NCBI RefSeq assembly: GCF_000317105.1
Contig: NC_019693.1
Coordinates: forward strand, 186,001 to 250,000
Length of the DNA: 64,000 nucleotides
Source of the DNA: Oscillatoria acuminata PCC 6304
GTDB taxonomy: Bacteria > Cyanobacteriota > Cyanobacteriia > Cyanobacteriales > Laspinemataceae
Reading direction: 5' to 3'
Shown here: positions 35,275 to 44,446 of the stretch, in pieces
How the letters are laid out: each line of letters opens with the position of its first letter
Numbering within the stretch: position 1 is the stretch's first letter
Position numbers and translations under genes: made by a program
The notes under the pieces: model-generated
The model's database searches: none
What the model was told of the DNA's origin: nothing
What the model saw: the letters and a program-made list of their open reading frames with translations, nothing else

Positions 35275-36658
35275 TCTTTATGCTTTCCACCTCTGCCAAT
35301 CCTTAGATGATGCACCGGATACCCACAGCAAAGATGCGGGTTTGTTGTGGGATAGCTTGCGAGGGTTGGCGGCAAAAATTCCGTTTCCTGAACTCAAAAA
35401 AATCACCGAACCCACGGAGGCTAACCCGGAAACTTCCCTAGATTTTCAAGCCATTGAAATCAATCATATTTCTCTGACGGGAAACCTCAGCACTTTTAAG
35501 ATTCACGACACCTATAGTGTCGATTTAACCCTGTCTTTCCAGGATAAACAGGCTCATTTTTTCCCAGGAAATGTGGTGATATTTCAACCCCAAGCCTTAA
35601 TTGATGTAACGGCCAATCTGGGGAAGGTGCTCTGGTTAAGCGGGGAAAGTGAGGATGTGAATGAACTGCAATTGACCCGGGCAACACAGTGGGCAGAACA
35701 ATTGTGTCAACAGGCGACATATATCGAGGAAGACCACCTGTTTAATTCCCCGCTGTTTATCTTCGCCGCTGACTCGGTGACGATTTTAATTTCCTTGGCT
35801 GAACCCAATGCTATAGACTTAGAACGCGCCCAAGAAAACTACTATAATCTGCGGAACTTATTCTGGACTTATCAGAAAATTGTGGTGGTTGAAAAACTGG
35901 CAAAAGAGGGTTATCAAGGGGCGAGAAAACTCTACAGTGAGCTAGAAGCACAGGTGCAGGAGTTTAACCAGGTTTTCTTGCAAACACCGGAAGAACGCCT
36001 AAAAAAACTGGATGAACTGTTACAAACCATTCCCCAAAGGTTGCTAGACTACAATTGTAAGTTGCGGGACTTGAAGGCGAATTATACCACAATTGATGTC
36101 AATTGGAAAAATTTTAAAGTGAGCCTGTCCCATATCCTCGATGAATCCGCAGGGGATAAACTTTCTTACTGGTCAGATTTTGCCACGAAAACTGCCCCTC
36201 TGTACCTGACGCAAATTAAAACCTATATTGATTATCTCGAACCGGGTCAAGTTCTATTTAGCGATTTGATTAACAGCATTCGCGCCACGGCGGAAATTGA
36301 ACAGGTGAAAAGCGATCGCCAGCGTCAACAAGCGGAAAAGGACTACTACCAACAACAACAAGACGATAATCAGAAATTACAAAACCGCATCCAAGCAGTT
36401 GGGGTGGGAATTGCCGCAGGGGCGATTTTCGCTTCAACTGCTGGGTCAATCAACGAACCTTGGCTTTTTCCCAACGGTCAAAAAATGGAAGTCCCTTTCC
36501 TCCCCCCCCATCCGTTTCTGCTTGGATTATTGGGGAGCATTATTTGTTCAGTTGGGGCGTGGTGGTTGGCGGAGACATTTATTAACCCAGGGAAAAATAA
36601 ATCGGATAAATCGTCAAATCAACTCGCAAAAAATCAGCAGAATCCCAAATCAAATTAA
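35255..36658 (+). CDS. Coiled-coil protein with two C-terminal membrane segments, CHAT operon
   Basis: 467 residues from GTG 35255, overlapping the previous stop by 20 bp. Residues 1-190 form a soluble mixed domain (SLYAFHLCQSLDDAPDTHSK, FPGNVVIFQPQALIDVTANL). Residues 190-380 are helical and coiled-coil, ending in a Q-rich stretch DYYQQQQDDNQKLQN. Two hydrophobic segments follow at about 383-403 (VGVGIAAGAIFASTAGS) and 419-442 (LLGLLGSIICSVGAWWLAE), then a short Lys/Ser/Asn tail. No family is recognised. A membrane effector or sensor acting with the CHAT protease is a reasonable inference; it does not resemble gasdermin to my eye. Confidence 0.8.
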   Translation: MKNLNLSLYAFHLCQSLDDAPDTHSKDAGLLWDSLRGLAAKIPFPELKKITEPTEANPETSLDFQAIEINHISLTGNLSTFKIHDTYSVDLTLSFQDKQAHFFPGNVVIFQPQALIDVTANLGKVLWLSGESEDVNELQLTRATQWAEQLCQQATYIEEDHLFNSPLFIFAADSVTILISLAEPNAIDLERAQENYYNLRNLFWTYQKIVVVEKLAKEGYQGARKLYSELEAQVQEFNQVFLQTPEERLKKLDELLQTIPQRLLDYNCKLRDLKANYTTIDVNWKNFKVSLSHILDESAGDKLSYWSDFATKTAPLYLTQIKTYIDYLEPGQVLFSDLINSIRATAEIEQVKSDRQRQQAEKDYYQQQQDDNQKLQNRIQAVGVGIAAGAIFASTAGSINEPWLFPNGQKMEVPFLPPHPFLLGLLGSIICSVGAWWLAETFINPGKNKSDKSSNQLAKNQQNPKSN

Positions 36659-36686
36659 AGTGCGATCATCCTCGTGAACTGCACCT

Positions 36687-36936
36687 CCGGTCCCCTCCCC
36701 TTGGCAAGGGGAGGGTTAGGGTGGGGTTCTTCTTGGGCGATCGCACCTCCGGTCCCCTCCCCTTAGCAAGGGGAGGGTTTAGGGTGGGGTTCTTCATTGG
36801 GCGATCGCACCTCACGAAGAAGAGGTTTCCCCAGCCTCCATACCGGCACTGAAGCCTCCAAGAGTGCGTGAGGTGGCGATCGCCACCTCACGGAGACCCC
36901 ACCCTAACCCTCCCCTTGCCAAGGGGAGGGGACCGG
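36687..36936. repeat. MITE-like GC-rich inverted repeat, copy 2
   Basis: It begins CCGGTCCCCTCCCC (36687, repeated at 36749) and ends GGGGAGGGGACCGG (36936), with CCTCCATACCGGCACTGAAG-type core sequence in the middle. It separates the CHAT operon from the DegT-family gene. The left arm is duplicated. I see no gene in 36659-37014. Confidence 0.75.
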
Positions 36937-37014
36937 AAGTTTAAACCCCTGCCCGGTGTCACTTCAAGCCCGATCGCGCTAAAGTAGGCAATTAAAGTTC
37001 AATAGATTGCTCAA

Positions 37015-38262
37015 ATGTGGTCCCGGAAACGTTTTGATATCGATTATATTGATTTGATTTACGGATTGGGTGCAGCATTGACGGTGGAAAATTCACAGCG
37101 TCAGGGGTTGCAAAATGACCTGGAGGACTGGTGGGGTCAGGACTCGACTGGGGAGACAGTCGCCTGTTTATCCGTGCGTTCGGGGTGGGATTTGCTGCTT
37201 CAGGCGTTGCAGTTACCCCCCGGGAGTGAAGTTGCAATGAGTGCATTGACCATTCCCGATATGGTGACCATTGTTCGTGCTCATGGTTTGGTCCCGGTCC
37301 CGATTGATTTGGACCCCGAAACGATGGCACCAGATCCAGCCAGTTTGGACCGGGCGACTGGTCCCCGAACTCGGGTGATTATTATCGCGCATTTGTTCGG
37401 AGGGCGGGTGGATTTAGCGCCAATTTTAGCAGCGCGCGATCGCGTTGGGGCAATTTTGGTGGAAGACTGTGCTCAGGCGTTCACCCCGGGATTTCGAGGT
37501 CATCCGGAGGCGGATGTGAGTTGTTTTAGTTTTGGCACTATCAAGTTTGCCACGGCCCTGGGTGGGGCGTTGTTGCGTGTGCGTGACCCTCAACTCGCCG
37601 ATTGCCTCCGGCAGATTCAATCGACTTATCCAGTCCAGGATTCCGGGAACTACACCCGCAGATTGCTGAAATATTTGGGTCTTAAAACCCTCTCCAGTCG
37701 CCCGGGATTTACGGCGTTGATTTGGGGATGTCGCCGGTGGGGAATTGATTACGATCGCCTGCTGAATCAGTCGGTGAAGGGGTTTCCCAAGGATGAACTG
37801 ATCTGGCGTTTGCGTCATCAACCTTGTGCGCCTCTGTTAGCATTACTCCGTCATCGCTTGCAGGGTTATACTGAGCAACGGTTAGCGGAACAAACTCACC
37901 GGGGTCAGCGCCTGATCCAGTTGTTGCAGGAGTATTGTCCCCAAATTCAGGTGCCGGGCGTGGCAACATCGCCTAATATGCACTGGATTGTGCCGATTTT
38001 GGCCGAGGACCCGAAACTGGCGATCGCCACTCTGGTCAATGCCGGGTTTGACGCAACTCAAGGGCATAGTATGACTGTAGTGGACTCACCGGCAACTCAC
38101 CCGGAAGGGGAACCCCGGAACACCCGTGAACTGTTCCAGCATTTGCTCTATCTGCCTTGCTATCCGGCAATGGATGATCAGGTGCTGGTGTCGATGGCGC
38201 AGGCGTTACGTCCAATTTCTTTTCCCTTGGTGTCCGCGTTTTCGAGGATGGGTTCGGCATAA
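37015..38262 (+). CDS. DegT/DnrJ/EryC1-family PLP-dependent enzyme
   Basis: 415 residues. The aminotransferase fold is shown by the PLP-binding region VACLSVRSGWDLLLQAL, the conserved Asp of AILVEDCAQAFTPG and the Schiff-base Lys in FSFGTIKFATALGGALLRV. Members usually transfer amino groups to keto-sugars or rearrange activated sugars. No nucleotide-sugar genes are next to it, so the substrate is open. The C-terminal half is more divergent than in typical sugar aminotransferases. Single-gene unit with its own upstream repeat region. Confidence 0.8.
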   Translation: MWSRKRFDIDYIDLIYGLGAALTVENSQRQGLQNDLEDWWGQDSTGETVACLSVRSGWDLLLQALQLPPGSEVAMSALTIPDMVTIVRAHGLVPVPIDLDPETMAPDPASLDRATGPRTRVIIIAHLFGGRVDLAPILAARDRVGAILVEDCAQAFTPGFRGHPEADVSCFSFGTIKFATALGGALLRVRDPQLADCLRQIQSTYPVQDSGNYTRRLLKYLGLKTLSSRPGFTALIWGCRRWGIDYDRLLNQSVKGFPKDELIWRLRHQPCAPLLALLRHRLQGYTEQRLAEQTHRGQRLIQLLQEYCPQIQVPGVATSPNMHWIVPILAEDPKLAIATLVNAGFDATQGHSMTVVDSPATHPEGEPRNTRELFQHLLYLPCYPAMDDQVLVSMAQALRPISFPLVSAFSRMGSA

Positions 38263-38307
38263 TCCGTACTGTATCCTGGAGTCATCAACCCTATCTCTCT
38301 GTTTGAT

Positions 38308-38433
38308 ATGGACCCCAAAAAACCGTCTGTTGTTCGCTCTTTTTTCAGTTTATCCTTGTTTGTGGTTCTGGCGATCGCGGTGGGACTGTTAACAGCTAAT
38401 TTTGTTTTTGCTTTAATAGAAAAGCTGGGATAA
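38308..38433 (+). CDS. 41-residue single-pass membrane protein
   Basis: ATG 38308 to TAA 38433 encodes MDPKKPSVVRSFFSLSLFVV, LAIAVGLLTANFVFALIEKL and a final G. A basic N terminus and one hydrophobic helix suggest a small inner- or thylakoid-membrane protein. It lies 45 bp after the DegT-family stop and 70 bp before the DUF2470 gene. No family is recognised, and translation is unproven. Confidence 0.5.
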   Translation: MDPKKPSVVRSFFSLSLFVVLAIAVGLLTANFVFALIEKLG

Positions 38434-38501
38434 TTGTTTCTGAATCAAGGGATAATTAATCTCAGATTGACTTGAAATTACCGGATCAGGAGTTTATAAC
38501 G

Positions 38502-38789
38502 ATGGCGGATCTTATTTCGGCGCAAGTGAGCGATCGCATTTGCAAGCACATGAACGATGACCATGCAGATTCTGTGCTGTTGTATGCTCAAATTTTTGGC
38601 GAGGTTACTGATGCCACCTCGGCAACTCTGCTGGCGATCGACCCCTTGGGAATGAACCTCACCGCTCAAGTTGGGGAAAAATCCCTGCCAGTTCGGGTGA
38701 CTTTTGACCATGCACTGGCCGATTCTGAAGATGCTCACCATACTTTAATTGCGATGGTGAAACAGGCAAGGCAACTCAAAACAGCATAG
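38502..38789 (+). CDS. DUF2470 protein
   Basis: 95 residues from ATG 38502 (MADLISAQVSDRICKHMNDD); the in-frame upstream ATG at 38472 is less likely because CAGGAG lies before the chosen start. DUF2470 motifs are HMNDDHADSVLLYAQ, LLAIDPLGMNL and VRVTFDHALADSEDAHHTLI. This domain forms the C-terminal part of HugZ-type heme-binding proteins and also stands alone in cyanobacteria. A role in heme or tetrapyrrole binding is plausible but not shown. Confidence 0.88.
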   Translation: MADLISAQVSDRICKHMNDDHADSVLLYAQIFGEVTDATSATLLAIDPLGMNLTAQVGEKSLPVRVTFDHALADSEDAHHTLIAMVKQARQLKTA

Positions 38790-38931
38790 CGAAAAAGAGG
38801 TGATTTTTACTGATTTTTGTCGGGTTAATAGGTGAATTCCCCGACAAAAATCAGCATTAGGGAACTCCAAAAAATAAAATCTCCAAAACGTTCGTTCGGA
38901 GTGACGGATCAACGGAGTAGTCCCGTCAATG

Positions 38932-38982
38932 TAGGGGCGCAATGCTTGCGCCCCAGGGGCCTGCGCATTGCGCCCCTACAGA
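38932..38982. repeat. Intergenic GGGGCGCAATG/CATTGCGCCCC inverted repeat
   Basis: TAGGGGCGCAATGCTTGCGC is mirrored by GCGCATTGCGCCCCTACA. It lies in the 470-bp gap before the histidine kinase gene and is the free-standing form of the insert in the CHAT domain. A degenerate GAAACCGGGTTGCT follows near 39092. No gene is seen in 38790-39259. Confidence 0.8.
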
Positions 38983-39259
38983 TACCTTCCTTTCAGTTGA
39001 ACGTTTGGAGGATTTATATTTTGCAATCCCCTGAGAGGGAAAGCAAGTCCCCCGAGAGGGTTTCCTCGGGCGTCGGTACAGTCAGGGTGAGAAACCGGGT
39101 TGCTCCTGCTCAGAGTTCGAGAATTTCTCCATTTACAATCCCTCATCATCTCATCGGTTAATAGGTTAATTATTTTAACCGTAAATTTCAGATACATTCA
39201 ATGAGTCTCAATTCCCCAGCTATTCTATTGTTTTTTGGGCTTTTAACCCGGTAGAAATT

Positions 39260-42172
39260 ATGACATCAAATTCAGGAATAAAAGTGTCTTGGTCCTTGAC
39301 GAAAAGTGAGACAACCCTCATCCAAATCCTTTTCGTGGCAGTTTCCTATTTCCTCATTTCTGAGTTCGGGGCAGTTTTCCTCGCATTGAAAGAAGGGGGA
39401 AGCCCTGTCTGGCCCGGATCTGGGGTGGCTTTAGCGGGAGTTTTATTACTGGGATACCCGATGGGAATTGCAGTGGTCCTGGGAAATGTCCTGGTCAATT
39501 TCTTTCTGACCGAATGGAGTATTGCCGACATGGTGATGAATTTTAACTTTACCCTCGGCAACACTTTAGAAACCCTATCCGCTGCCTATTTTATTCATAA
39601 ATTCTCGGTGAATTTTAAGTGGTTTTCCCGAGTCAAAGATGTCATCTATTTTGTGATATTTGCTGGATTAATTAGCCCGATGTTCAGTGCCACTTTTGGC
39701 GCAGGCACAATTTGGTTACTCGGTCGAATTCCTTGGGACGTTGTTCCCGGCCTCTGGGTGACTTGGTGGATTGGAGATGTGGTTGGAATCCTAGTTTTTG
39801 CCCCGGTTTTGTTAGTCTTTGGGCAGGGAATTAATGAGTTTTTTCAAAAAAGTCAACAGCGATGGATGGAAGGGTTGGTATTTGTATTTATCACTCTGGT
39901 CACCTGTCAAATGGCATTTTTGAAAGGCTATCCTGTCGAATATATGTTGTTGCCTTTATTAGTCTGGACAGTCTTTCGGTTTGGACAATGGTCGGCGACT
40001 TTGTTATTATTAATTGGTTCAGTGCTTGCCATTTTAGCCACCGCCAATGATTTGGGACCTTTTATCCGCAGTAATCTCAATGAATCGTTAATCCTATTGC
40101 AATCTTTTGTGGGGGTCTTTTCCCTGACTACGTTAACCCTGTCGGCGGTGATTTGTGAAAATGAACAAGCGCAGCAACGACTGGAAACCGCTAATATTCA
40201 ATTACAACATCTCGATCGCCTCAAGGATGAATTTCTCGCCAATACGTCCCATGAATTGCGAACGCCCCTGAATGGCATTATTGGCATTGCCGAATCCCTG
40301 ATTGATGGCGCAACAGGAGAATTACCCGTTCCCACTCGCGCCAATTTAGCGATGATTTCTTCCAGTGGGCGACGCTTATCGAATTTAGTCAATGATTTGC
40401 TGGATTTTTCTAAACTCAAACACAAAACCCTAGAGTTGCAACTCAAACCCATAGACTTGCGTTCCTTGGCGGAAATTGTGTTTACCCTGAGTTTACCCTT
40501 GGTGGGGGATAAAAATCTGAACTTGGTGAATAATATTTCCTTAGATTTACCAGCAGTTACAGCGGATGAAAATCGCTTGCAACAAATTCTCCATAATTTA
40601 ATTGGAAATGCCATTAAATTCACGGAAACGGGAACAATAGAAATTTCTGCCCAACGAATATTTGGGGATGAATCGTTGGAACCCCTTTCCTCGGTTTCTC
40701 AAGTCGAAATTACCATTGCAGATACGGGAATTGGGATTGCTGAGGATAAATTAGAGCGCATTTTTGAATCCTTTGAACAAGCGGAAGGGTCTACGGGGAG
40801 AATGTATGGGGGAACCGGCGTGGGATTGGCGATCGCCAAACAATTAGTCGAGTTACATGGCGGCCAAATTTGGGTGAACTCTCGCTTGGGAGAAGGGTCA
40901 AAATTTAGCTTTACCTTACCCCTTTCAGGGGAAAAAATCGAAAACTCTTCGGAAACTTTGCCCTTACTCAAACAGTTTGCCACAGCGGATTTAAACCCCG
41001 AACCCTTGGAACCTCGGGTGATTGCTTCTCATAAAGGTTCAGCCAAACTGTTAATCGTAGATGATGAACCGATTAACCTCCAGGTTTTGGTCAATATGCT
41101 CTCGTTGCAAAATTATACGGTGATTCAAGCTAAAAATGGCCTGGATGCGTTAGAACTTCTCCATAAAGGGTTTAAACCAGACCTGGTTTTATTGGATGTG
41201 ATGATGCCGAAAATGACCGGATATGAAGTCACGCAAAAAATTCGGGAAACCTGGCAGGCATCGGAAATGCCAGTGTTATTATTAACCGCTAAAAATCAAT
41301 TGTCCGACTTAGTGGCGGGATTTGAGTCTGGGGCCAATGATTATCTGACCAAACCTGTAGAAAAGGATGAATTATTAGCCCGAATTAAAACCCATTTGAA
41401 TCTGCTGCGCCTGAAAAATGAAAACCTCCGGTTGGTGGCTGAATTAGAGGTTACTCGTCAGCAGCAACAAATGCTCTTACCCAGTACAGAAGAGTTGGAA
41501 TTGATTGAAGATTTAGAAATTGCCGCTTTTATGGAACCGGCAACGGAAGTGGGGGGAGATTACTATGATGTGATTCAACATCAATGGGGGGTAAAAATTG
41601 GCATTGGAGATGTGACGGGACATGGATTAGAAAGCGGGGTTTTAATGATTATGGTGCAAATGGCCGTTCGCACTCTCCTCGAAAGTGATATCCGCAATCC
41701 GGTGCATTTTTTGACCCTGCTCAATTTAGCTGTATATGGCAATTTGCAACGGATGAAGTCGGAAAAAAATATGTCTCTGATGTTACTGGATTATCACCAA
41801 GGGAAACTGGTGGTCAGTGGACAACATGAAGATATTATCCTAGTGCGCGCCGGGGGTCAAGTGAAGTTAATCGATACGGTGGATTTAGGCTTTCCCGTGG
41901 GGTTAGTGGAAGATATTGGGGAGTTTGTTGCGGAAATGGTGATTGAGTTAAATCCTGGAGATGTGGCGATCGTCTATACCGATGGGATTACCGAGGCGGA
42001 AAATATGGAGGGAGTGCAATATGGGTTACAGCGCATGATGGAATTGGCGGGTCAACAACAAGGGCGATCGGCTACAGAAATCGTTGATGTTATTTTAGCC
42101 GATGTCCGGGAATTTATCGGGAAACAAAAGGTTTATGATGATATTACTTTGTTGGTTTTGAAGCAGAAATAA
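39260..42172 (+). CDS. MASE1 hybrid histidine kinase with receiver and PP2C (SpoIIE) output
   Basis: 970 residues. Residues 20-300 are a MASE1-type multi-pass sensor with about eight hydrophobic helices ([40 protein letters not shown]). HisKA follows with [13 protein letters not shown] (His near 331), then HATPase_c with [17 protein letters not shown] and [20 protein letters not shown] receiver domain has [14 protein letters not shown], the phospho-Asp near 646 in [12 protein letters not shown] and [13 protein letters not shown]. The C terminus is a PP2C/SpoIIE-like phosphatase ([36 protein letters not shown]). Sensor, kinase, receiver and phosphatase are thus in one chain; RsbU-type PP2C outputs often act on anti-sigma antagonists. 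All catalytic motifs look intact. No partner gene is adjacent. Confidence 0.93.
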   Translation: MTSNSGIKVSWSLTKSETTLIQILFVAVSYFLISEFGAVFLALKEGGSPVWPGSGVALAGVLLLGYPMGIAVVLGNVLVNFFLTEWSIADMVMNFNFTLGNTLETLSAAYFIHKFSVNFKWFSRVKDVIYFVIFAGLISPMFSATFGAGTIWLLGRIPWDVVPGLWVTWWIGDVVGILVFAPVLLVFGQGINEFFQKSQQRWMEGLVFVFITLVTCQMAFLKGYPVEYMLLPLLVWTVFRFGQWSATLLLLIGSVLAILATANDLGPFIRSNLNESLILLQSFVGVFSLTTLTLSAVICENEQAQQRLETANIQLQHLDRLKDEFLANTSHELRTPLNGIIGIAESLIDGATGELPVPTRANLAMISSSGRRLSNLVNDLLDFSKLKHKTLELQLKPIDLRSLAEIVFTLSLPLVGDKNLNLVNNISLDLPAVTADENRLQQILHNLIGNAIKFTETGTIEISAQRIFGDESLEPLSSVSQVEITIADTGIGIAEDKLERIFESFEQAEGSTGRMYGGTGVGLAIAKQLVELHGGQIWVNSRLGEGSKFSFTLPLSGEKIENSSETLPLLKQFATADLNPEPLEPRVIASHKGSAKLLIVDDEPINLQVLVNMLSLQNYTVIQAKNGLDALELLHKGFKPDLVLLDVMMPKMTGYEVTQKIRETWQASEMPVLLLTAKNQLSDLVAGFESGANDYLTKPVEKDELLARIKTHLNLLRLKNENLRLVAELEVTRQQQQMLLPSTEELELIEDLEIAAFMEPATEVGGDYYDVIQHQWGVKIGIGDVTGHGLESGVLMIMVQMAVRTLLESDIRNPVHFLTLLNLAVYGNLQRMKSEKNMSLMLLDYHQGKLVVSGQHEDIILVRAGGQVKLIDTVDLGFPVGLVEDIGEFVAEMVIELNPGDVAIVYTDGITEAENMEGVQYGLQRMMELAGQQQGRSATEIVDVILADVREFIGKQKVYDDITLLVLKQK

Positions 42173-42242
42173 GGGTAAATAATAGCCTGACAAGAGTAGG
42201 TTTTTACGTTTAGGGGGATTTACCTCACATTTAACAGCACCT

Positions 42243-42347
42243 CCGGTCCCCTCCCCTGTGTCTTGGGGAGGGTTAGGGTGGGGTCCCTCTTGGGCGATTC
42301 CCTACGGGATAGATCCGCTTACCGCACTTCACGAAGAAAGAGGTTTC
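42243..42347. repeat. MITE-like GC-rich repeat, copy 3, truncated by the IS
   Basis: The left arm (CCGGTCCCCTCCCCTGTGTC, GGGTTAGGGTGGGG) and left core (CACGAAGAAAGAGGTTTCCC) are present, and the sequence stops where the IS begins. The missing right half is not found directly after the IS. Confidence 0.75.
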
Positions 42348-42417
42348 CCCTAGGGCGTCGGTTCAGTAAAAGGGCTTGACAAAACCAAGCAAATGTGAAT
42401 CTACCTGCTGGACTCAA

Positions 42418-43032
42418 CTACAGTGCGGCCTGTTGTATTGGTAAAACCTCATTCATTCGAGCAATGACATGAAGATTATGGACAACAGCCACTCGTCTGA
42501 GGTCGAAGAGGTTTTTGCGCTGTCCAATATAACGGGCACGTTTGTCCTGCCACTGTCCGACATGAGCCAGAGAGTGTTCTACAGACGTTCTCTCCCTCAG
42601 TTGAGCGCGACCGCTTGAGGTAGATTGACGCTGACGTAATTCCTGCATCAATCCTTCATCGGGATGGATAGATATGCTGCGGCCATTCTTACTCGTAGTA
42701 CAGCGTTCTCTCAGGGGACAAGCAGCACACTCCGGTTTAGGAAAATGAACGATCTTACCGGGTTCAAACGGCATAATAACTTGATTTGGACAACTAATTA
42801 CCTGGTCATCCCAGTCAAAAACAAAGGCGTTTTTATCAAATCGTCCTGAGTTTCTTACCGGCCACGCTTTACAAAATATCTGTAATTGTTCGGAGCGTTC
42901 TTTTACCCAATGACTCGATAAATAAGCTCGGTCGATATGGAGTTCATTTAACTGAACCTGTTGTCTTTTTAAGTCAACTTCTAAGTCAACAGTGGCAGCA
43001 GCTTCTGGTGTATTAGCACGGGTTACAGCCAC
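42418..43032 (-). CDS. IS1182 transposase, C-terminal part (other frame)
   Basis: The open frame encodes 204 residues from a methionine at 43032, but homologous sequence begins further upstream at about 43095 (FSKINGYKRHILKDLDIGVI). It includes the DDE-transposase C-terminal features PECAACPLRERCTTSKNGRS and RAQLRERTSVEHSLAHVGQW, with the probable catalytic Glu in SVEHSLA. It continues the protein encoded at 43086-44039 after a one-base shift. Not independent: one half of an interrupted or frameshifted transposase. Confidence 0.85.
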   Translation of the reverse strand: MAVTRANTPEAAATVDLEVDLKRQQVQLNELHIDRAYLSSHWVKERSEQLQIFCKAWPVRNSGRFDKNAFVFDWDDQVISCPNQVIMPFEPGKIVHFPKPECAACPLRERCTTSKNGRSISIHPDEGLMQELRQRQSTSSGRAQLRERTSVEHSLAHVGQWQDKRARYIGQRKNLFDLRRVAVVHNLHVIARMNEVLPIQQAAL

Positions 43033-43085
43033 AGCCCGAATTACCCCTATATCTAAATCTTTAAGAATATGGCGTTTATAACCAT

Positions 43086-44039
43086 TTATTTTTGAGAACG
43101 GCTTTTTCGGCCATGCCGCATATCTGGGTCTTCAATGGAAATGCGTCGGTCCTTAGCAACCCCTTTGGCCAGCTTCGGCACTCCCATTGTGTCTAATGTC
43201 ACATTTTGGGATTCAATCAATCGGGCAACCTGGAGAGGAGCTTGTGCCTCTTCTATTTCATCAGGATTAGACTGCTGTTGTATCCATTCTTCTACAGAAT
43301 TGAGGCTCTTTAGTATGGTTGATAATGCCTTTTGGCTTTCGGCTGGGTCATCCCAATTTAAATCTAATGCGGCTTTTAAGCTGGAACTATTGACAAAATC
43401 CGCTCCCGCTTCATTGGCAATTTCTGCCAGCCCCCACCCCTGCTGACTAGCTATTATGCTCAATGCCTTACGCAGAGCATGACCCAAGAGATTATAGGTA
43501 TCTTCAACTTTACCTGCACCCCATAAAGGAGAGGAATCTAATGCAGCTCTTAAGTTAGCCGAACCAAAACCTCCTTTGAGCTTGGCAATGTCTACAGTCC
43601 GGTCAATTAAACGTTGGTCAAAGCCTTTTTTAATTAAGGCGCTTCTGAATCTTATTAAAGTGGCTTTACTGAATGGGGGTTTTTCGCAGTTCAGACAATT
43701 CAGAGCTAATTGCCATCGTAGGTCCATGACTAGCTCTTCAATCACTTCCTCGTCAGAAATACCCATATAAGCTTGGAGAATAGTGGCTAAGGCCAATTGG
43801 GCTGGTGCGACGGGACAGTTGCCCATTGTACTGTCTTTAAAAATGGTGTTTAGTTCTTCTTGAAACTCATCATCGAATATGAACAGACGGTTCAGGCGAA
43901 GAAAAGTAAAAAGCTTGGCTTTTTTGATGCGATTAATAATTACCTGTTCTGAATCTGATAGCTCTACTGGCGGGTGCCACAAAGGAGGACGCATAGACTT
44001 TATACCGTAATGAGGGCTTGAATTTAATCGGGTCGTCAA
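43086..44039 (-). CDS. IS1182 transposase, N-terminal part
   Basis: 317 residues. The DUF772-type N-terminal domain (VAPAQLALATILQAYMGISD, DLRWQLALNCLNCEKPPFSK, ATLIRFRSALIKKGFDQRLI) is followed by a DDE segment with ALDSSPLWGAGKVEDTYNLL and then RISIEDPDMRHGRKSRSQK and a stop. A -1 shift in the AAAAAG run at about 43100 would continue into KINGYKRHILKD of the second part. Either a programmed frameshift or an inactivating mutation; the run is shorter than the classic A6G slippery site. Confidence 0.88.
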   Translation of the reverse strand: MTTRLNSSPHYGIKSMRPPLWHPPVELSDSEQVIINRIKKAKLFTFLRLNRLFIFDDEFQEELNTIFKDSTMGNCPVAPAQLALATILQAYMGISDEEVIEELVMDLRWQLALNCLNCEKPPFSKATLIRFRSALIKKGFDQRLIDRTVDIAKLKGGFGSANLRAALDSSPLWGAGKVEDTYNLLGHALRKALSIIASQQGWGLAEIANEAGADFVNSSSLKAALDLNWDDPAESQKALSTILKSLNSVEEWIQQQSNPDEIEEAQAPLQVARLIESQNVTLDTMGVPKLAKGVAKDRRISIEDPDMRHGRKSRSQK

Positions 44040-44125
44040 TTTCAGTTAGGCATAGTCCAGTTATTTTGTCAAGCTCGGGTACTGAACCGACGCCCTAGGG
44101 ATTTACCTCACATTTAAGTACACAT

Positions 44126-44428
44126 CCGGTCCCCTCCCCTGTGTCTTGGGGAGGGTTAGGGTGGGGTCCTCCGGCTGGCGATCGCACCTCACGATGAATG
44201 GGTGGGTGGAGGGTTCTCCTGACGTGGCGATCGCACGTTACGAAGAAAGAGTTTTCTCCAGCCTCCATACAGGGGCGATCGTCTCCACGAGTGCTTGACG
44301 TGGCGATCGTCCAAGAAGAACCCCACCCTAACCCTCCCCTTGCCAAGGGGAGGGGACCGGAGGTGCTGTTAAACCAGGTCCGAAGAACCCCACCCTAACC
44401 CTCCCCTAGAATCAGGGGAGGGGACCGG
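44126..44428. repeat. MITE-like GC-rich inverted repeat, copy 4
   Basis: The left arm CCGGTCCCCTCCCCTGTGTC starts at 44126; the right arm ends GGGGAGGGGACCGG at 44360 and a second right arm ends at 44428. The core has CCAGCCTCCATACAGGGGCG. It begins 26 bp after the IS end, behind the same GGATTTACCTCACATTTAA leader that precedes copy 3. Confidence 0.8.
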
Positions 44429-44446
44429 AGGTGGAGTTTAATTGGT

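Larger units (their letters stand above)
42348..44100 (-). mobile_element. IS1182-like insertion sequence
   Basis: 1753 bp bounded by perfect 21-bp inverted repeats: CCCTAGGGCGTCGGTTCAGT plus A at 42348-42368, and its reverse complement at 44080-44100. It encodes one transposase in two frames on the minus strand. CTAG at each end may be the target duplication, but the palindromic tips make this ambiguous. The two flanks share GGATTTACCTCACATTTAA and the start of a MITE. Confidence 0.9.

Noticed and set aside
35255-36658. Identification of the third CHAT-operon gene as a bacterial gasdermin
   Set aside because: It is longer than bacterial gasdermins, has a coiled-coil middle and two clear membrane helices, and lacks a beta-rich gasdermin N domain that I can recognise.
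37426-37821. 131-codon minus-strand frame inside the DegT-family gene
   Set aside because: It is antisense to the PLP-binding region and has no domain of its own.
43086-43110. Firm call of programmed -1 frameshifting in the IS transposase
   Set aside because: The run is only five A then G, shorter than the usual A6G slippery site, so a plain mutation is equally likely from this single copy.
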